A stretch of DNA of 64,000 nt from Pedobacter sp. SYSU D00535 (GCF_017355855.1 NZ_JAFEWD010000003.1:310001-374000); one strand, 5' to 3'; counted from the stretch's first letter, positions 43,046 to 52,178 are shown. Notes: generated by a model from the letters alone, not told the origin. Numbers and translations: made by a program.

Positions 43046-43088
43046 AGATCTATATCAGAAGGAAAATTCATCCTTCTGATATAGATCT
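43046..43088. terminator. Perfect 18-bp hairpin between convergent genes
   Basis: AGATCTATATCAGAAGGA, 7-base loop AAATTCA, then the exact reverse complement. Follows the PepSY gene, with no T-run (next bases are TCAAG). It may act as a terminator stem or as a processing site. Confidence 0.6.
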
Positions 43089-43123
43089 TCAAGTCACCTA
43101 CTGAAGCCTTGTCCCGTTTTCTA

Positions 43124-45028
43124 TCAGTTTCCGTTGCTATTTACCAATGCCTTAATTTCATCCTGTGAAAGCGCCCGCCTGTAAATCTTTAAATGATCGG
43201 CAGTCCCTTTAAAGCCTCCGATTTCCACCTCGGAAATTACTAAGCCGGCTATCTCCACAAATTGATCAACCAAACCATTGATATAAGTCTTTAGGTTCTT
43301 CCCTTCGTGGGAAATCACCAAATTAAATTTATTAAACTTTTCTGGCGGATACCACTGTCCTCCGGTTCCCCGTGGTTTTTTTCGCCACCCGTCTGAGTTC
43401 CCGAGAACGTTTGTGCTGGAATAGACCCGTTCTCCAGCTTTTAAATACGGTTTTGGCCGCTCATCTTCCGGAATCTGATAGCTAAGGCCTGCAAACTTCA
43501 AAATCTGACCATAATAGTTAGCCGAATCAAGGGAGAGGGTTAACACTATAGTGAAGGAGTCGGATTTGGGTACGGACACTTTCTGTTTTTTCTCTGATGA
43601 CATCATCCAGTTAGTCTTCTGGCTAAAAAGTCCCTTTTTTAGATCGATGCGGTTTGCAGGGATCGTCATGCTTGTACGAAGCCCCGTAGGGTAACCAAGG
43701 GGGCGAGTCGAACTTACAATCCAGTCGTAGTAGTCGCCATACATCCAAACCAAAGATTTGTCGCTGTTTTCGTTGTCGATCATAAAAGGTCTGACATTGT
43801 TTTTCGGCGAATCAAAAGTGAGTTGTTCTACCGCCCCCAGCGTTCCGTCTAACCCAACAGTATACTTTTTTAGCTCATAAACCAAGCCGTGTTTCCCCGC
43901 TACCGGGACAGAGCCGTAAATTACTTGTGAGTTTCTCTTATCGATAGCTAAGCCGGCACTATAGCAGTTTTCAATGTTGGGGGTTTGATGGAAGTGACCG
44001 CCCGCATTAGCCAGGAACGTTTTTTGCCAGCCTGTACCAGTCCATCTCACATAATAATAATCGTGCGATTTTTTATCCTCACTGATGCTGACCGTCGCTA
44101 TGACCGGTTTTCCTCCCTTGTCGGCAGCAACTTCCCAGAGCCAGTTGCGGGCGGGTGTCTCGTCTACCACTGCGTAGGGATAGCTGCTTTTGTACGCGGA
44201 AGTAGCGTCTACATCGTGAAGGGCCCCATCTCCAATAACAGCCAGCTTCGTTCCCTGAATATCCGTCAGCTCCTTCGTGTTGATGTCTATATAGTTGAAG
44301 TAAATATAGTTCTGGCTTTGGTTATCGGGATGGGTAGTCGTATAGGCCATGTAGATCTTATCCTTCCCATTGGATACGTACTTGGCATACGGTCTTATGC
44401 CGGCGCCCTGACCTTTTTTAGAACGTACCATTTGAAAAGGTCCCCAATTGAATTTTATATTTCCCTCGGCATCAGGTACACTTAACCTGGCGATGGTAGG
44501 ATGCCAGTTGATTCCGCGCCAGCATAAGTAGATGTGGTCCGGGTCGTCCGATAAAATGAAGGGCGATGGGTAGGTCGTATTATGGCTTGTCTCCAGCTTA
44601 AATTCCTTTCCCAAGGTCGTAATATCTCCCTTTTTACTCGATATCCGGTAATAAAAACAGGGCTCATCGGTGTGCCGCGAGTAAAACACCATTACCCGTT
44701 CATCCGGAAGCACCAGCAAAGTCGGATTATTATGGTCATCAGGCTGGAAATAGGAGCGAATGAGAACTTCACTACTTGTATTCGTTAAGTGATTGATTTG
44801 GGTGCCCTTGATATTCCCATCGGTATCAATGTATCCGATATAGGTGCTGTTGATGGTCCCCTTCGCATTTTTATAATGGATTGCCCTTGGGTCGGCGAAC
44901 CAGCACCAGGCGCCCTTTTCGGTAATGGTGTTTACTTTAAGGGCTGTCCCGCCGGACGAGGAGTTTTGTGCAACCACTCTTACTGAAAGTATCAGACAAA
45001 AGAGTATAAAAATTCGGTTTTTACGCAT
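43124..45028 (-). CDS. BNR-4 repeat propeller protein with LamG-like end
   Basis: 634 residues, signal peptide ends VVAQ. The main body (about 30-430) matches the BNR_4 pattern: 'EKGAWCWFADPRAIHY', HNNPTLLVLPDERVMVFYSRH, HNTTYPSPFILSD, IYLCWRG, several repeats. The C-terminal 170 residues (about 460-630) look like a concanavalin/LamG-type domain (DSFTIVLTLSLDS, LKTYINGLVDQ). Related BNR-4 proteins include ulvan and other polysaccharide lyases, but substrate here is unknown. Exported; probably acts on a plant or algal polysaccharide. Monocistronic. Confidence 0.82.
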   Translation of the reverse strand: MRKNRIFILFCLILSVRVVAQNSSSGGTALKVNTITEKGAWCWFADPRAIHYKNAKGTINSTYIGYIDTDGNIKGTQINHLTNTSSEVLIRSYFQPDDHNNPTLLVLPDERVMVFYSRHTDEPCFYYRISSKKGDITTLGKEFKLETSHNTTYPSPFILSDDPDHIYLCWRGINWHPTIARLSVPDAEGNIKFNWGPFQMVRSKKGQGAGIRPYAKYVSNGKDKIYMAYTTTHPDNQSQNYIYFNYIDINTKELTDIQGTKLAVIGDGALHDVDATSAYKSSYPYAVVDETPARNWLWEVAADKGGKPVIATVSISEDKKSHDYYYVRWTGTGWQKTFLANAGGHFHQTPNIENCYSAGLAIDKRNSQVIYGSVPVAGKHGLVYELKKYTVGLDGTLGAVEQLTFDSPKNNVRPFMIDNENSDKSLVWMYGDYYDWIVSSTRPLGYPTGLRTSMTIPANRIDLKKGLFSQKTNWMMSSEKKQKVSVPKSDSFTIVLTLSLDSANYYGQILKFAGLSYQIPEDERPKPYLKAGERVYSSTNVLGNSDGWRKKPRGTGGQWYPPEKFNKFNLVISHEGKNLKTYINGLVDQFVEIAGLVISEVEIGGFKGTADHLKIYRRALSQDEIKALVNSNGN

Positions 45029-45331
45029 AGCCTATAAGTTTTTCACTACCAACGAAGATCCGTAGCAGGCTTAAAAATATCGAACTTTTGGGATGTGAAG
45101 GAATATTCTTGATAATGAGTTCAGTGAACGGGCCTGAGCTAAAAAAAAGAAGTACTTAAGAATGAGATGTTCTCTCTTCTGTGCTTGATTGGACGATGAT
45201 GAATTATCTACAATGATCCCGGAAGGGGGAGGCTTCAACAAAACGATTCCACTTCGCTTCGCTCCGTTCATTTTGTCCTTTTTACGCGTATCGCCTCAAG
45301 TCCTTCAGACTTGAACACCCCGCTTAGAACG
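45029..45331. other. Intergenic stretch before the tRNA
   Basis: Contains a short hairpin CAAGTC..GACTTG near 45298-45313 but no gene. A minus frame of 66 codons at 45071-45271 is open but lacks coding character. Confidence 0.4.
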
Positions 45332-45355
45332 ACAAAACCCCGCTTGGGCGGGGTT
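45332..45355 (-). terminator. Terminator of tRNA-Ser
   Basis: On the minus strand AACCCCGC, loop CCAA, GCGGGGTT, followed by TTGTC; it lies directly downstream of the tRNA. Confidence 0.75.
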
Positions 45356-45363
45356 ATCGTTTT

Positions 45364-45456
<93 letters not shown>

Positions 45457-45729
45457 ACAAAAGTACAAGGTTTATTGAATTCAAATGGGTTAGAAATGCT
45501 GCCAGATCGGGTTCTGTCATTAATCGGCTCTGTATCAGTAAAAATATTTTTCTAAATTTTTTTTGTTCGGCCAATAATCGTCCTTTTTTAAAACTTACGA
45601 CATCAATTCCTGTTATTGTCTTTTGGTTTTTGTGTGGCCAAAGTCTGTCACTCTGCGGCGAGCATCTATCTTAATTATCACCTGTGAGAAAATAGTGAAC
45701 TCAGCAATCAAATTTTATTTCATCTGTAT

Positions 45730-47379
45730 ATGAAGAAACCTCTACTCATCTTATCCGTCTCTTTTATCCTTTGTTTTTCCTTGAAAGCTCAGATTCGCTA
45801 TGCCGACTCGCTGCTTGTCGCCAGGGATCTTTATAGCGAGGGCGCCTACGAGCTGGCATTCACGAAGGCCGGTAGCCTGCAAAAGTTGGATAAAACGAGG
45901 GCCGATGGCTTTCTGCTGGCTTCCCTGATCTCACTCAAGCAACAGGATCTGGATCAGGCCAAAGCTTATCTAGCGAAAGCGGAAGGTTTAAAGGTTTCGG
46001 AGGGAATGTTCAGTGTCGACTTTGTGAAGCAGGCAGTGAAAGAGCGGGAGGTGACCAGCCTATTGCTGGAGACGGCGAAGAATGCCCAGAACCAGGGCAA
46101 CCGCCCGGTAGCCGCTTCCCTGTATACCGAAGCCTTCCTGAAGAACGAAGCAGAGAACGCCGAGCACGGATTTGAAGCCTATAAATTATGGCGGCAGGAA
46201 AAGGAATTTTCAAAAGCGATTCAGGTTCTGGAAAAGCTGGAGAAATCGCCGAACTATCGCGTTTCGCAACAGGCCGTTAACCTACTCAAGGAACTAAGCC
46301 AGGATCCCGAGTTGCGCCTGGACCGGCAGTTTTACGATTATATGCAACTGGCAGCACAGTCGGAAAAAATGGGGCAGTTACCCGAGGCGGTGGATCTTTA
46401 TCAAAAAGCAGTACATCTGAAGCCCGGGCACCTGGACGCCAACAAACGGATCCAGCGACTGAACGACGAGCTGGCCTTCAGAGTCGCCACTGAAAAGAAC
46501 AGCATGGAGGTATATGAGCAGTACCTCATTAAGTTTCCGGAAGGAATTCATAGAAAAGAAGTTGATGTTGCACTTGCCGGCCTTTATCTTAATAGCGCCC
46601 GCACTTATGCCGGCAAAGGAAATTTCGCGGAGGCGGAAAAGCATTATAAGAAACATCAGAGTTTGTATCCTGGGTCTGGAGATCGGGAGCGGGTGGATGC
46701 GGAGTTATGTGATCTGTATTTTAAAGAGGCCAGAAAGCATGAGCAGTTGAAAACGGCAGCACATTTGGAGAAGGCCATCAGCTACTATCAACAGGCGGAG
46801 GCTTGTAATCACCGGGCGCTCAAAGAGGGGCATTTAACCAAATTGAACAACAAGCAACAACGGTGGAGCAGACCAAATATGCGGTTTTGGGGTTGGCATG
46901 GCGATGAGCGCGATGCTATTGGGATCACCGGGGGAAGTTTAAATACGAGGAAGATCGGATTGTACATGGCGGTGAGGCTCAATAAAGATTTTCCGTCTGA
47001 AGGGGCGGATACTTACTGGAAGACTAACAATATGAATAGTGTGGAAGGTTCGGAGGATAAAGAAAAGACGTTCACAGGTAAAACGATCGAAAGACGGCTT
47101 CATGCCACCGTTGGTATCACCAAAAAACTAATTCACCCACTTTGGATATATGCTGGTGGAGGACTTGCTATCAACGGGCAGCTGAGGGAATTTGTATCGG
47201 AGGACGGTACTGTTGAGAAGGTGTCCAACAGCGATCAAAGCTATGCAGCTTTTAACCCTGAGGCGGGACTGCATTTAAAGATTGGCCCTCTCACCCTTGG
47301 ATACGGCTTGAACAGACCGCTTACAGACCGCTTTACAAAAAACTATACGCAATCATTCCGGCTGGGGATAAAAATGTAA
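45730..47379 (+). CDS. TPR protein with C-terminal outer membrane barrel
   Basis: 549 residues with a signal peptide (ends SLKAQ). About 30-390: tetratricopeptide-like repeats ('ADSLLVARDLYSEGAYELAF', 'EKMGQLPEAVDLYQKAVHLKPGHLDANKR', 'YAGKGNFAEAEKHYKKHQSLYPG'). From about 400 (RWSRPNMRFWGWHG) to the end the sequence switches to alternating strands of a small outer membrane barrel (IGLYMAVRLN, HATVGITKKLIHP, WIYAGGGLAINGQ, FRLGIKM). Thus a periplasmic TPR scaffold tethered to the outer membrane. Function unknown; TPR regions usually bind partner proteins. Confidence 0.82.
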   Translation: MKKPLLILSVSFILCFSLKAQIRYADSLLVARDLYSEGAYELAFTKAGSLQKLDKTRADGFLLASLISLKQQDLDQAKAYLAKAEGLKVSEGMFSVDFVKQAVKEREVTSLLLETAKNAQNQGNRPVAASLYTEAFLKNEAENAEHGFEAYKLWRQEKEFSKAIQVLEKLEKSPNYRVSQQAVNLLKELSQDPELRLDRQFYDYMQLAAQSEKMGQLPEAVDLYQKAVHLKPGHLDANKRIQRLNDELAFRVATEKNSMEVYEQYLIKFPEGIHRKEVDVALAGLYLNSARTYAGKGNFAEAEKHYKKHQSLYPGSGDRERVDAELCDLYFKEARKHEQLKTAAHLEKAISYYQQAEACNHRALKEGHLTKLNNKQQRWSRPNMRFWGWHGDERDAIGITGGSLNTRKIGLYMAVRLNKDFPSEGADTYWKTNNMNSVEGSEDKEKTFTGKTIERRLHATVGITKKLIHPLWIYAGGGLAINGQLREFVSEDGTVEKVSNSDQSYAAFNPEAGLHLKIGPLTLGYGLNRPLTDRFTKNYTQSFRLGIKM

Positions 47380-47389
47380 TCGCATATCG

Positions 47390-47406
47390 CGGGAGCGAAG
47401 CTCCCG
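47390..47406. terminator. Short hairpin between convergent genes
   Basis: CGGGAGC, loop GAA, GCTCCCG; no T-run. It may separate the TPR gene and the FISUMP gene. Confidence 0.45.
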
Positions 47407-47410
47407 TATC

Positions 47411-48028
47411 TTACTTATCCCGAACAAAACGTAGATTGTGACGGTAGGACGGGTTATTCTGATTGCCGTAAAAAGCGACGCGATGATTCAGATTTGCACC
47501 TTCCTGGATACTTACCGTGATTGCCTCTGAAGTCCAGAATTCGCTGATATCACCATCCATAGGACTTGAATTATTGAAGCTATATCCGGCCGGAAAGGCA
47601 TTGAAGCCAGAGGCATTTGTTCCCTGCGTGTTTTTCCAGCGGGTAGCCGATACAAGCTTTTTGATATTTGGCTGATTGGTAGCGTGGTAGTTTTCCAGCA
47701 CAATACCCTGAGACTCCATTAGCTTTACATAGTCATTTACTGTCGGAATCCTCCAGCCCTGAGGTAGCTGCACCTGGCTGATCTCCGGAGCGGTATAGTA
47801 TCGCCCGTATTCTGGCTTGCTGTTGCTTGCATCGTAGGGAATGCCGCCAGGTCCATCATAATTACTGCTTGTCCAGATCAGCGTTCCGATTTCTACTGTT
47901 GGATAAGCTTTACCTGAAATGGTGACCGTCTGTCCTGGTTGTTGTTCGGGCTCTACCGGGTCTTTATCTTTTTTGCAGGCGAACTGTATGAGGATAAGTA
48001 TGCTGAGAGCAATTGTGATTCTTTTCAT
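47411..48028 (-). CDS. FISUMP domain lipoprotein
   Basis: 205 residues with lipobox IQFAC followed by KKDK. The mature domain follows the 'Fibrobacter succinogenes major paralogous' pattern: VEIGTLIWTSSNYDG, a Y-D-A-x-x-SKPEYGRYY segment, LPQGWRIPTVNDYVKL, GFNAFPAGY, SEFWTSEA and a final RFVRDK. Such domains occur in surface-exposed lipoproteins across Bacteroidota and Fibrobacter, with unknown binding role. A beta-sandwich adhesive or binding role is inference. Confidence 0.88.
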   Translation of the reverse strand: MKRITIALSILILIQFACKKDKDPVEPEQQPGQTVTISGKAYPTVEIGTLIWTSSNYDGPGGIPYDASNSKPEYGRYYTAPEISQVQLPQGWRIPTVNDYVKLMESQGIVLENYHATNQPNIKKLVSATRWKNTQGTNASGFNAFPAGYSFNNSSPMDGDISEFWTSEAITVSIQEGANLNHRVAFYGNQNNPSYRHNLRFVRDK

Positions 48029-48133
48029 TTCAAAGACATTAATGAAAGAAATACGGGATGTCCCAGCAGATCGTAACAGCCGAAGTGCAATTTTTAAACA
48101 GGTCTGCTTTTCCTGATAGAGTTTGATTGCTGG

Positions 48134-48865
48134 TTAGTACTCCAACATATCGCTCAACATAGCAATAGTATTGGATTCCCCCCACAGCCGCTCTCCCTTC
48201 AGGTCCATCATATGTGCTACAATCTCAGAGCAGATCTGCTCATTCATCTGGCTTTCGTACACCCTTACCGCTTGTTCCTTGTCGATGGTGCAATTACTCA
48301 TCAAATTAAGCTTGTTCACCAGCGATACGCCGAGCCGCTCCTCCAACTCCCGGATGCGCTCCGTAATATCCTCAAATGATATTCTTGCAGCATAGGGGAG
48401 ATCTTCATAAAAAACTACCCTAATATCGGGATACAACTTCAGCACTGCTTCTAGGCAGATCGCATGATCAATATGACTGCCGATGCCGAGTGGGCAAAAG
48501 AGAATTCCGTCCAGGTGTTCCTCCAATTTTAGCTTCAACTCGTTCACCACTTCCCATTCGTCCGCTTCCAGGGGTTTCTCCTGGAAAATATAGCCCTTTC
48601 GCAATGGGGCATCCAGCAAGTCAAGGTTGACCAGCTGGATGACGGATCCGAACAAGCGGTTGAAGTCTGCATCTTCCCGGGCTCTGAGCCGGCTGACCGC
48701 TTCGATTTCTTTCGATTCAACAGGAATAGCTGTCCATTTCGTCACCGTAAAACAGTTAAGAAGCTTTATCGGAACATTCCTGTTGACTAAGCGTGAAATA
48801 GTAAGCGTAAGCCCATAAGCCGCGTCATCGAAGTGCGGCGATAAAATCGTTGCTTTTAAATTCAC
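48134..48865 (-). CDS. PIG-L (LmbE-like) deacetylase
   Basis: 243 residues. The metal-site motif SPHFDDAAYG (about 9-18) is a variant of AHPDD, and a second motif HIDHAICLEA (about 130-140) is the HxDH-type ligand. The rest follows the Rossmann-like LmbE fold. Family enzymes remove N-acetyl from GlcNAc-containing substrates (glycolipids, mycothiol/bacillothiol precursors, antibiotics). Overlaps the carbamoyltransferase by 4 bases (ATGA), which implies strict co-translation. Cytoplasmic. Substrate unknown. Confidence 0.88.
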   Translation of the reverse strand: MNLKATILSPHFDDAAYGLTLTISRLVNRNVPIKLLNCFTVTKWTAIPVESKEIEAVSRLRAREDADFNRLFGSVIQLVNLDLLDAPLRKGYIFQEKPLEADEWEVVNELKLKLEEHLDGILFCPLGIGSHIDHAICLEAVLKLYPDIRVVFYEDLPYAARISFEDITERIRELEERLGVSLVNKLNLMSNCTIDKEQAVRVYESQMNEQICSEIVAHMMDLKGERLWGESNTIAMLSDMLEY

Positions 48866-50538
48866 ACACGATAGCTTGACAGATGTAAAGGATTACTTAC
48901 CGGCTTGTTTTTAGAAATGATGTACGGCGGCACCACGAGGTGATGTATAGGGTGGTTGACAAAGCAGTTGATAGCGTCTGTCAGGCTCTCCACCATCGTT
49001 TCATTCTTTCCGTTGAAGCTCGTATTTGCAATGATGCCTACTCCTGTTTTCTCTTTAAACTTGGTGATGAGCGAGTAGATGAATTCGTTGTCTTCCCGGC
49101 TCACCGTTTGTATCCGCGCACTGTGGTCGACGTGTTCTATCGTAGGGAACTTGTCCTTGTACTTGTCGCGTACAAAGGCCGTAAACAGCATAAAAGGAGT
49201 CCGCTTGCTAAAGTCAAAGTATTCATTTACGTCTTCCTCCAGTACAAAAGGAGCGATGGGTCTGAACCATTCCCGTCCCTTGATAAAAGCGTTGATCCAA
49301 AACTTATTTACGGCAAAACGGGTATCGGCGACGATACTCCTGTTTCCTAAAGCCCGGGGACCAAATTCACTGTTGCTCTGGAAAACACAAAGGATCCGAC
49401 CCCAGTAGATGTGATTTGCGCACTCTTCAATGAGGTTTTCTGGTTTTGAGATCGTTAGATCCGGATATTGCTTGATTAGCTCGGTCACCTGTTCAATATC
49501 TACGTCCGGTCCCAGATAATCAAAGCGCCACTGGAATTCGTTCTTAATTTTAAAACATTCCATCGCACCGTAAATTGCGCAACCAACAGAAGTACCACCA
49601 TCGTGAGGGGCAGGCGGGATGAACAGGTCGTACCCTTGTTCCAATACTTTGCTGTTGGCAACACAGTTTAGCGCACAGCCTCCGGCATACGCAATGTTTT
49701 TTGTTCCGGTTACTTCCGAGAGCCACTTGGCGATTTCAATCAATGCTCTTTCGAAAACTTCCTGTCCGCGTGCGGCAAAATCAGCTTTTTCCTGGAACGT
49801 TTTTATTTCATTGCTGTAGTGATACTCAGTCGATTTGAACGCCTCTACCCAAGCCTCAGGTATGAAGACTTCTCCTTCCTTCACAGTCAGTTCCGGTAGA
49901 TCAAGCTTATGGGGATCGCCATAGGCTGCTAACCCCATTACTTTCCCCTCGCTTCCCTCGCCTTCAAAAAGGCAGTTGGTGAGCTTGTAGTAGAAGTTTC
50001 CTAAGCCGTGGGGCGCTTCAGGATTACGGTCATGTAGCTGTTTTTTGATGCATTTGATGCTGCCGTTTTCACAGTAGTAGTAAGAAGCTACTTCAAATAG
50101 GTTTCGCTGGCCCGACACTTTTCCCGGGTAGTCATACTTCACGTGATGGGCGGGGCTTCCTACTGAATCAATGATCATTACAGCACATTTATCAAAGCCG
50201 GAAGGCGGGTAAGCGCTGTACAGATGAGCCAGGTGATGGGATATCTCAATGATCTCTGCATTCTCTTTCAGGTTCAGTACTGTCCGCAGTTCTTCGTGGT
50301 ATTGTTCTTTCTTTAGATATTCGTCGTCAGCCGACCAGCATTCTACAATCAGATCGTATTCGCGGTCGACCGCGGGTATTTGCTCCTTGTACATCTTTAT
50401 ATCTCCCAGCCGTCCCCAATGATGCTTCCTTTTAGTAAGCCGCTCTTTGTGAATAGACATTACATGGGTGCCTCCATCGAAAACAGATATAGTGCCGTCT
50501 TGCGTTCGGTTGATGCCTAAAATAGCTGGTGAATTCAT
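48862..50538 (-). CDS. Carbamoyltransferase (NodU/TobZ family)
   Basis: 558 residues. N-terminal ASKHA-type half with 'GINRTQDGTISVFDGG' and HHLAHLYSAY (conserved His residues near 103-110), GGCALNCVANSKV near residue 280, and the C-terminal carbamoyltransferase half with EFGPRALGNRSI, WFRPIAPFVLEED and NTSFNGKNE. This is the two-domain O-carbamoyltransferase layout that makes carbamoyl-AMP and transfers it to sugars or antibiotics. All key motifs are intact. The substrate is unknown, but the coupled PIG-L enzyme suggests an amino-sugar substrate, with deacetylation and carbamoylation acting on one compound. Confidence 0.93.
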   Translation of the reverse strand: MNSPAILGINRTQDGTISVFDGGTHVMSIHKERLTKRKHHWGRLGDIKMYKEQIPAVDREYDLIVECWSADDEYLKKEQYHEELRTVLNLKENAEIIEISHHLAHLYSAYPPSGFDKCAVMIIDSVGSPAHHVKYDYPGKVSGQRNLFEVASYYYCENGSIKCIKKQLHDRNPEAPHGLGNFYYKLTNCLFEGEGSEGKVMGLAAYGDPHKLDLPELTVKEGEVFIPEAWVEAFKSTEYHYSNEIKTFQEKADFAARGQEVFERALIEIAKWLSEVTGTKNIAYAGGCALNCVANSKVLEQGYDLFIPPAPHDGGTSVGCAIYGAMECFKIKNEFQWRFDYLGPDVDIEQVTELIKQYPDLTISKPENLIEECANHIYWGRILCVFQSNSEFGPRALGNRSIVADTRFAVNKFWINAFIKGREWFRPIAPFVLEEDVNEYFDFSKRTPFMLFTAFVRDKYKDKFPTIEHVDHSARIQTVSREDNEFIYSLITKFKEKTGVGIIANTSFNGKNETMVESLTDAINCFVNHPIHHLVVPPYIISKNKPVSNPLHLSSYRV

Positions 50539-50856
50539 AGATGTAGAAATGTTTTTAGGGTTAAGAATCAGTTACTCTTTTATGGAAAGTTTTACTTCGA
50601 AGTAGAAAATTCCCTTTCCAATAACTTAAAAGAGGGCAATTAGTTTGATAAGCCGCTACTTTAGCCCGGCAGGACGGCTTGCAGTAAGTGTCAGGTTCAA
50701 GGCCTTGCTTCCTTTGAGGGGGATTCGACGGAGCGATTTCCTAATATCTTGATTTGTTGTTGTTTACTCAACTGCCTCGGTTAAATCCCATGAATATGTG
50801 ATTGATGTGTGATGGGGGGAGGGATACTTTTGTAGCAATCTAATCCCCCCATAGAA
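50539..50856. other. Promoter-containing intergenic region before the sigma gene
   Basis: Upstream of the carbamoyltransferase and the sigma factor (divergent). It contains the ECF promoter and inverted repeat listed separately. No gene seen. Confidence 0.5.
50802..50852 (+). promoter_or_regulatory. Promoter with inverted repeat before the ECF sigma gene
   Basis: A -33-like TTG at 50802, then a Bacteroidota -7 box TACTTTTG (TAnnTTTG) at 50825-50832. ATGGGGGGA (50812-50820) and TCCCCCCAT (50844-50852) form a perfect 9-bp inverted repeat around the -7 box, ending 4 bases before the start codon. It could be a repressor or autoregulatory binding site. Confidence 0.5.
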
Positions 50857-51420
50857 ATGAAAGTAACAGAATACGAACTGGTAGAAGGTTGCAAGAGAAA
50901 CGAAAGGAAGTTTCAGGAAATGCTTTACAAGCAATTGTCGGCAAAGATGTTTGCAGTATGCCTCCGGTACGCTAAAAGCCGGGAAGAGGCAGAAGACATG
51001 CTTCAAACAGGCTTTGTAAAGGTCTTTAATAAGATCAGCATTTTTAACTATTCAGGTTCGCTGGAAGGCTGGGTGAGGAGGATTATGGTGAACACGGCGA
51101 TTGAGATTTACAGGAAGAACAAGTTTATGTCCTGCACCATTGATATCGACGAAAATATAAATGCTTACAGTCCCGTGGTTCATCAGGATAGCCTGGGAGC
51201 AAAGGAGCTGATGCAGCTTATCTCGCGGTTGCCTGGAACCTATCGTATCGTTTTTAATATGTATTCTATTGAAGGTTATTCCCATAAAGAGATAGCCGAG
51301 GAGCTTGGGATATCTGAGGTATTGTCAAGAACGCAGTTAAGCAGAGCCAGAACCATCTTGAAAAATAAACTAGCTGCTTTAGAAAAGCACTCGGAAAGAG
51401 TATTATGTGAGGTTTGTTAA
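50857..51420 (+). CDS. Orphan ECF-type sigma-70 factor
   Basis: 187 residues. Sigma region 2 (about 25-90: ...LSAKMFAVCLRYAKSREEAEDMLQTGFVKVFNKISIF) and region 4 (about 125-175: LPGTYRIVFNMYSIEGYSHKEIAEELGISEVLSRTQLSRARTILKNKL) are complete; the linker is short. No anti-sigma factor gene adjoins, although most Bacteroidota ECFs have one. It directs RNA polymerase to alternative promoters. A strong terminator follows; the next genes belong to a two-component system on the opposite strand. Confidence 0.94.
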   Translation: MKVTEYELVEGCKRNERKFQEMLYKQLSAKMFAVCLRYAKSREEAEDMLQTGFVKVFNKISIFNYSGSLEGWVRRIMVNTAIEIYRKNKFMSCTIDIDENINAYSPVVHQDSLGAKELMQLISRLPGTYRIVFNMYSIEGYSHKEIAEELGISEVLSRTQLSRARTILKNKLAALEKHSERVLCEVC

Positions 51421-51426
51421 TTGTTA

Positions 51427-51458
51427 GGGGCTGGAAGAATCTCCAGCCCTTTTTTTTG
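51427..51458 (+). terminator. Strong intrinsic terminator
   Basis: GGGCTGGA, loop AGAATC, TCCAGCCC, then TTTTTTTT. Ends the sigma gene. Confidence 0.88.
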
Positions 51459-51478
51459 AAGTTTGCTTCGCGAAAAAT

Positions 51479-52123
51479 TTACCTGAATAAATTCCCCTTA
51501 AAAGCCTTTGCCACAGCCTCGCTCTTTGAATTTACATGCAGCTTCTCGTAAATCTTTTTGATATGCGACCGTACGGTGTCAATTGAAATAAACATTTCCG
51601 AGGCGATCATCTTGTAGCTGTAGCCATTGACGAGCAACTGCAATACCTGTGTTTCTCGTTCTGAAAGATTGTAGTCCTCTTCGTTCTCGGCAGGAGGCGT
51701 GCTGAATGAAGAAAACATCTGCAATACCTGGGTAGCAATTGTCGAGCTCATTGGAGCGCCCCCGGAATTCGCGTCGTTGATGTATTCCAATAATTTTGCA
51801 GGAGGAGTTTTTTTGAGGATGTAGCCGTTAGCACCTGAGCGGAGGGCTTCAAATACCCGCTGGTTGTCGTCAAAAACAGTAAGCATGAGTACCTTGATGC
51901 TGCAATTAACTTCTCTCAGTCGTTTCAATCCTTCAATTCCATTCACCTCGGGCATGTCAATGTCCATCAGGATGAGGTCCGGAGCAAGGGAGGCACAGTC
52001 ACTTACAATGTTGGCAGGGTTCGCAAATGCACCCACCACCTTGAGGTTTTCCGATCCCCCTAAAAGCAGGGTAAGCCCTTCTCTTAACTGGGGATTGTCT
52101 TCGTAAACTAGGATCTTAATCAT
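51479..52123 (-). CDS. NarL/LuxR family response regulator
   Basis: 214 residues. Receiver domain (1-120) with acidic pocket residues E8/D9 in VYEDN, phosphoacceptor D54 in LILMDIDMP and a K near KILMLTVFDD (Lys of KKTPPAKL about 107). HTH of LuxR type at about 150-205 (LSERETQVLQLLVNGYSYKMIASEMFISIDTVRSHIKKIYEKLHVNSKSEAVAKA by composition). Phosphorylated by the adjacent sensor kinase. It lies 55 bases downstream of that kinase on the minus strand. Target genes unknown. Confidence 0.94.
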   Translation of the reverse strand: MIKILVYEDNPQLREGLTLLLGGSENLKVVGAFANPANIVSDCASLAPDLILMDIDMPEVNGIEGLKRLREVNCSIKVLMLTVFDDNQRVFEALRSGANGYILKKTPPAKLLEYINDANSGGAPMSSTIATQVLQMFSSFSTPPAENEEDYNLSERETQVLQLLVNGYSYKMIASEMFISIDTVRSHIKKIYEKLHVNSKSEAVAKAFKGNLFR

Positions 52124-52178
52124 TCCGCACTTTTTAAGGGCAAATTATACAAATTCGAAAGGCTGTACAATCACATCT

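Noticed and set aside
45071-45271. 66-residue minus-strand ORF upstream of the BNR-4 gene
   Set aside because: No coding composition; it lies in an intergenic stretch with small palindromes.
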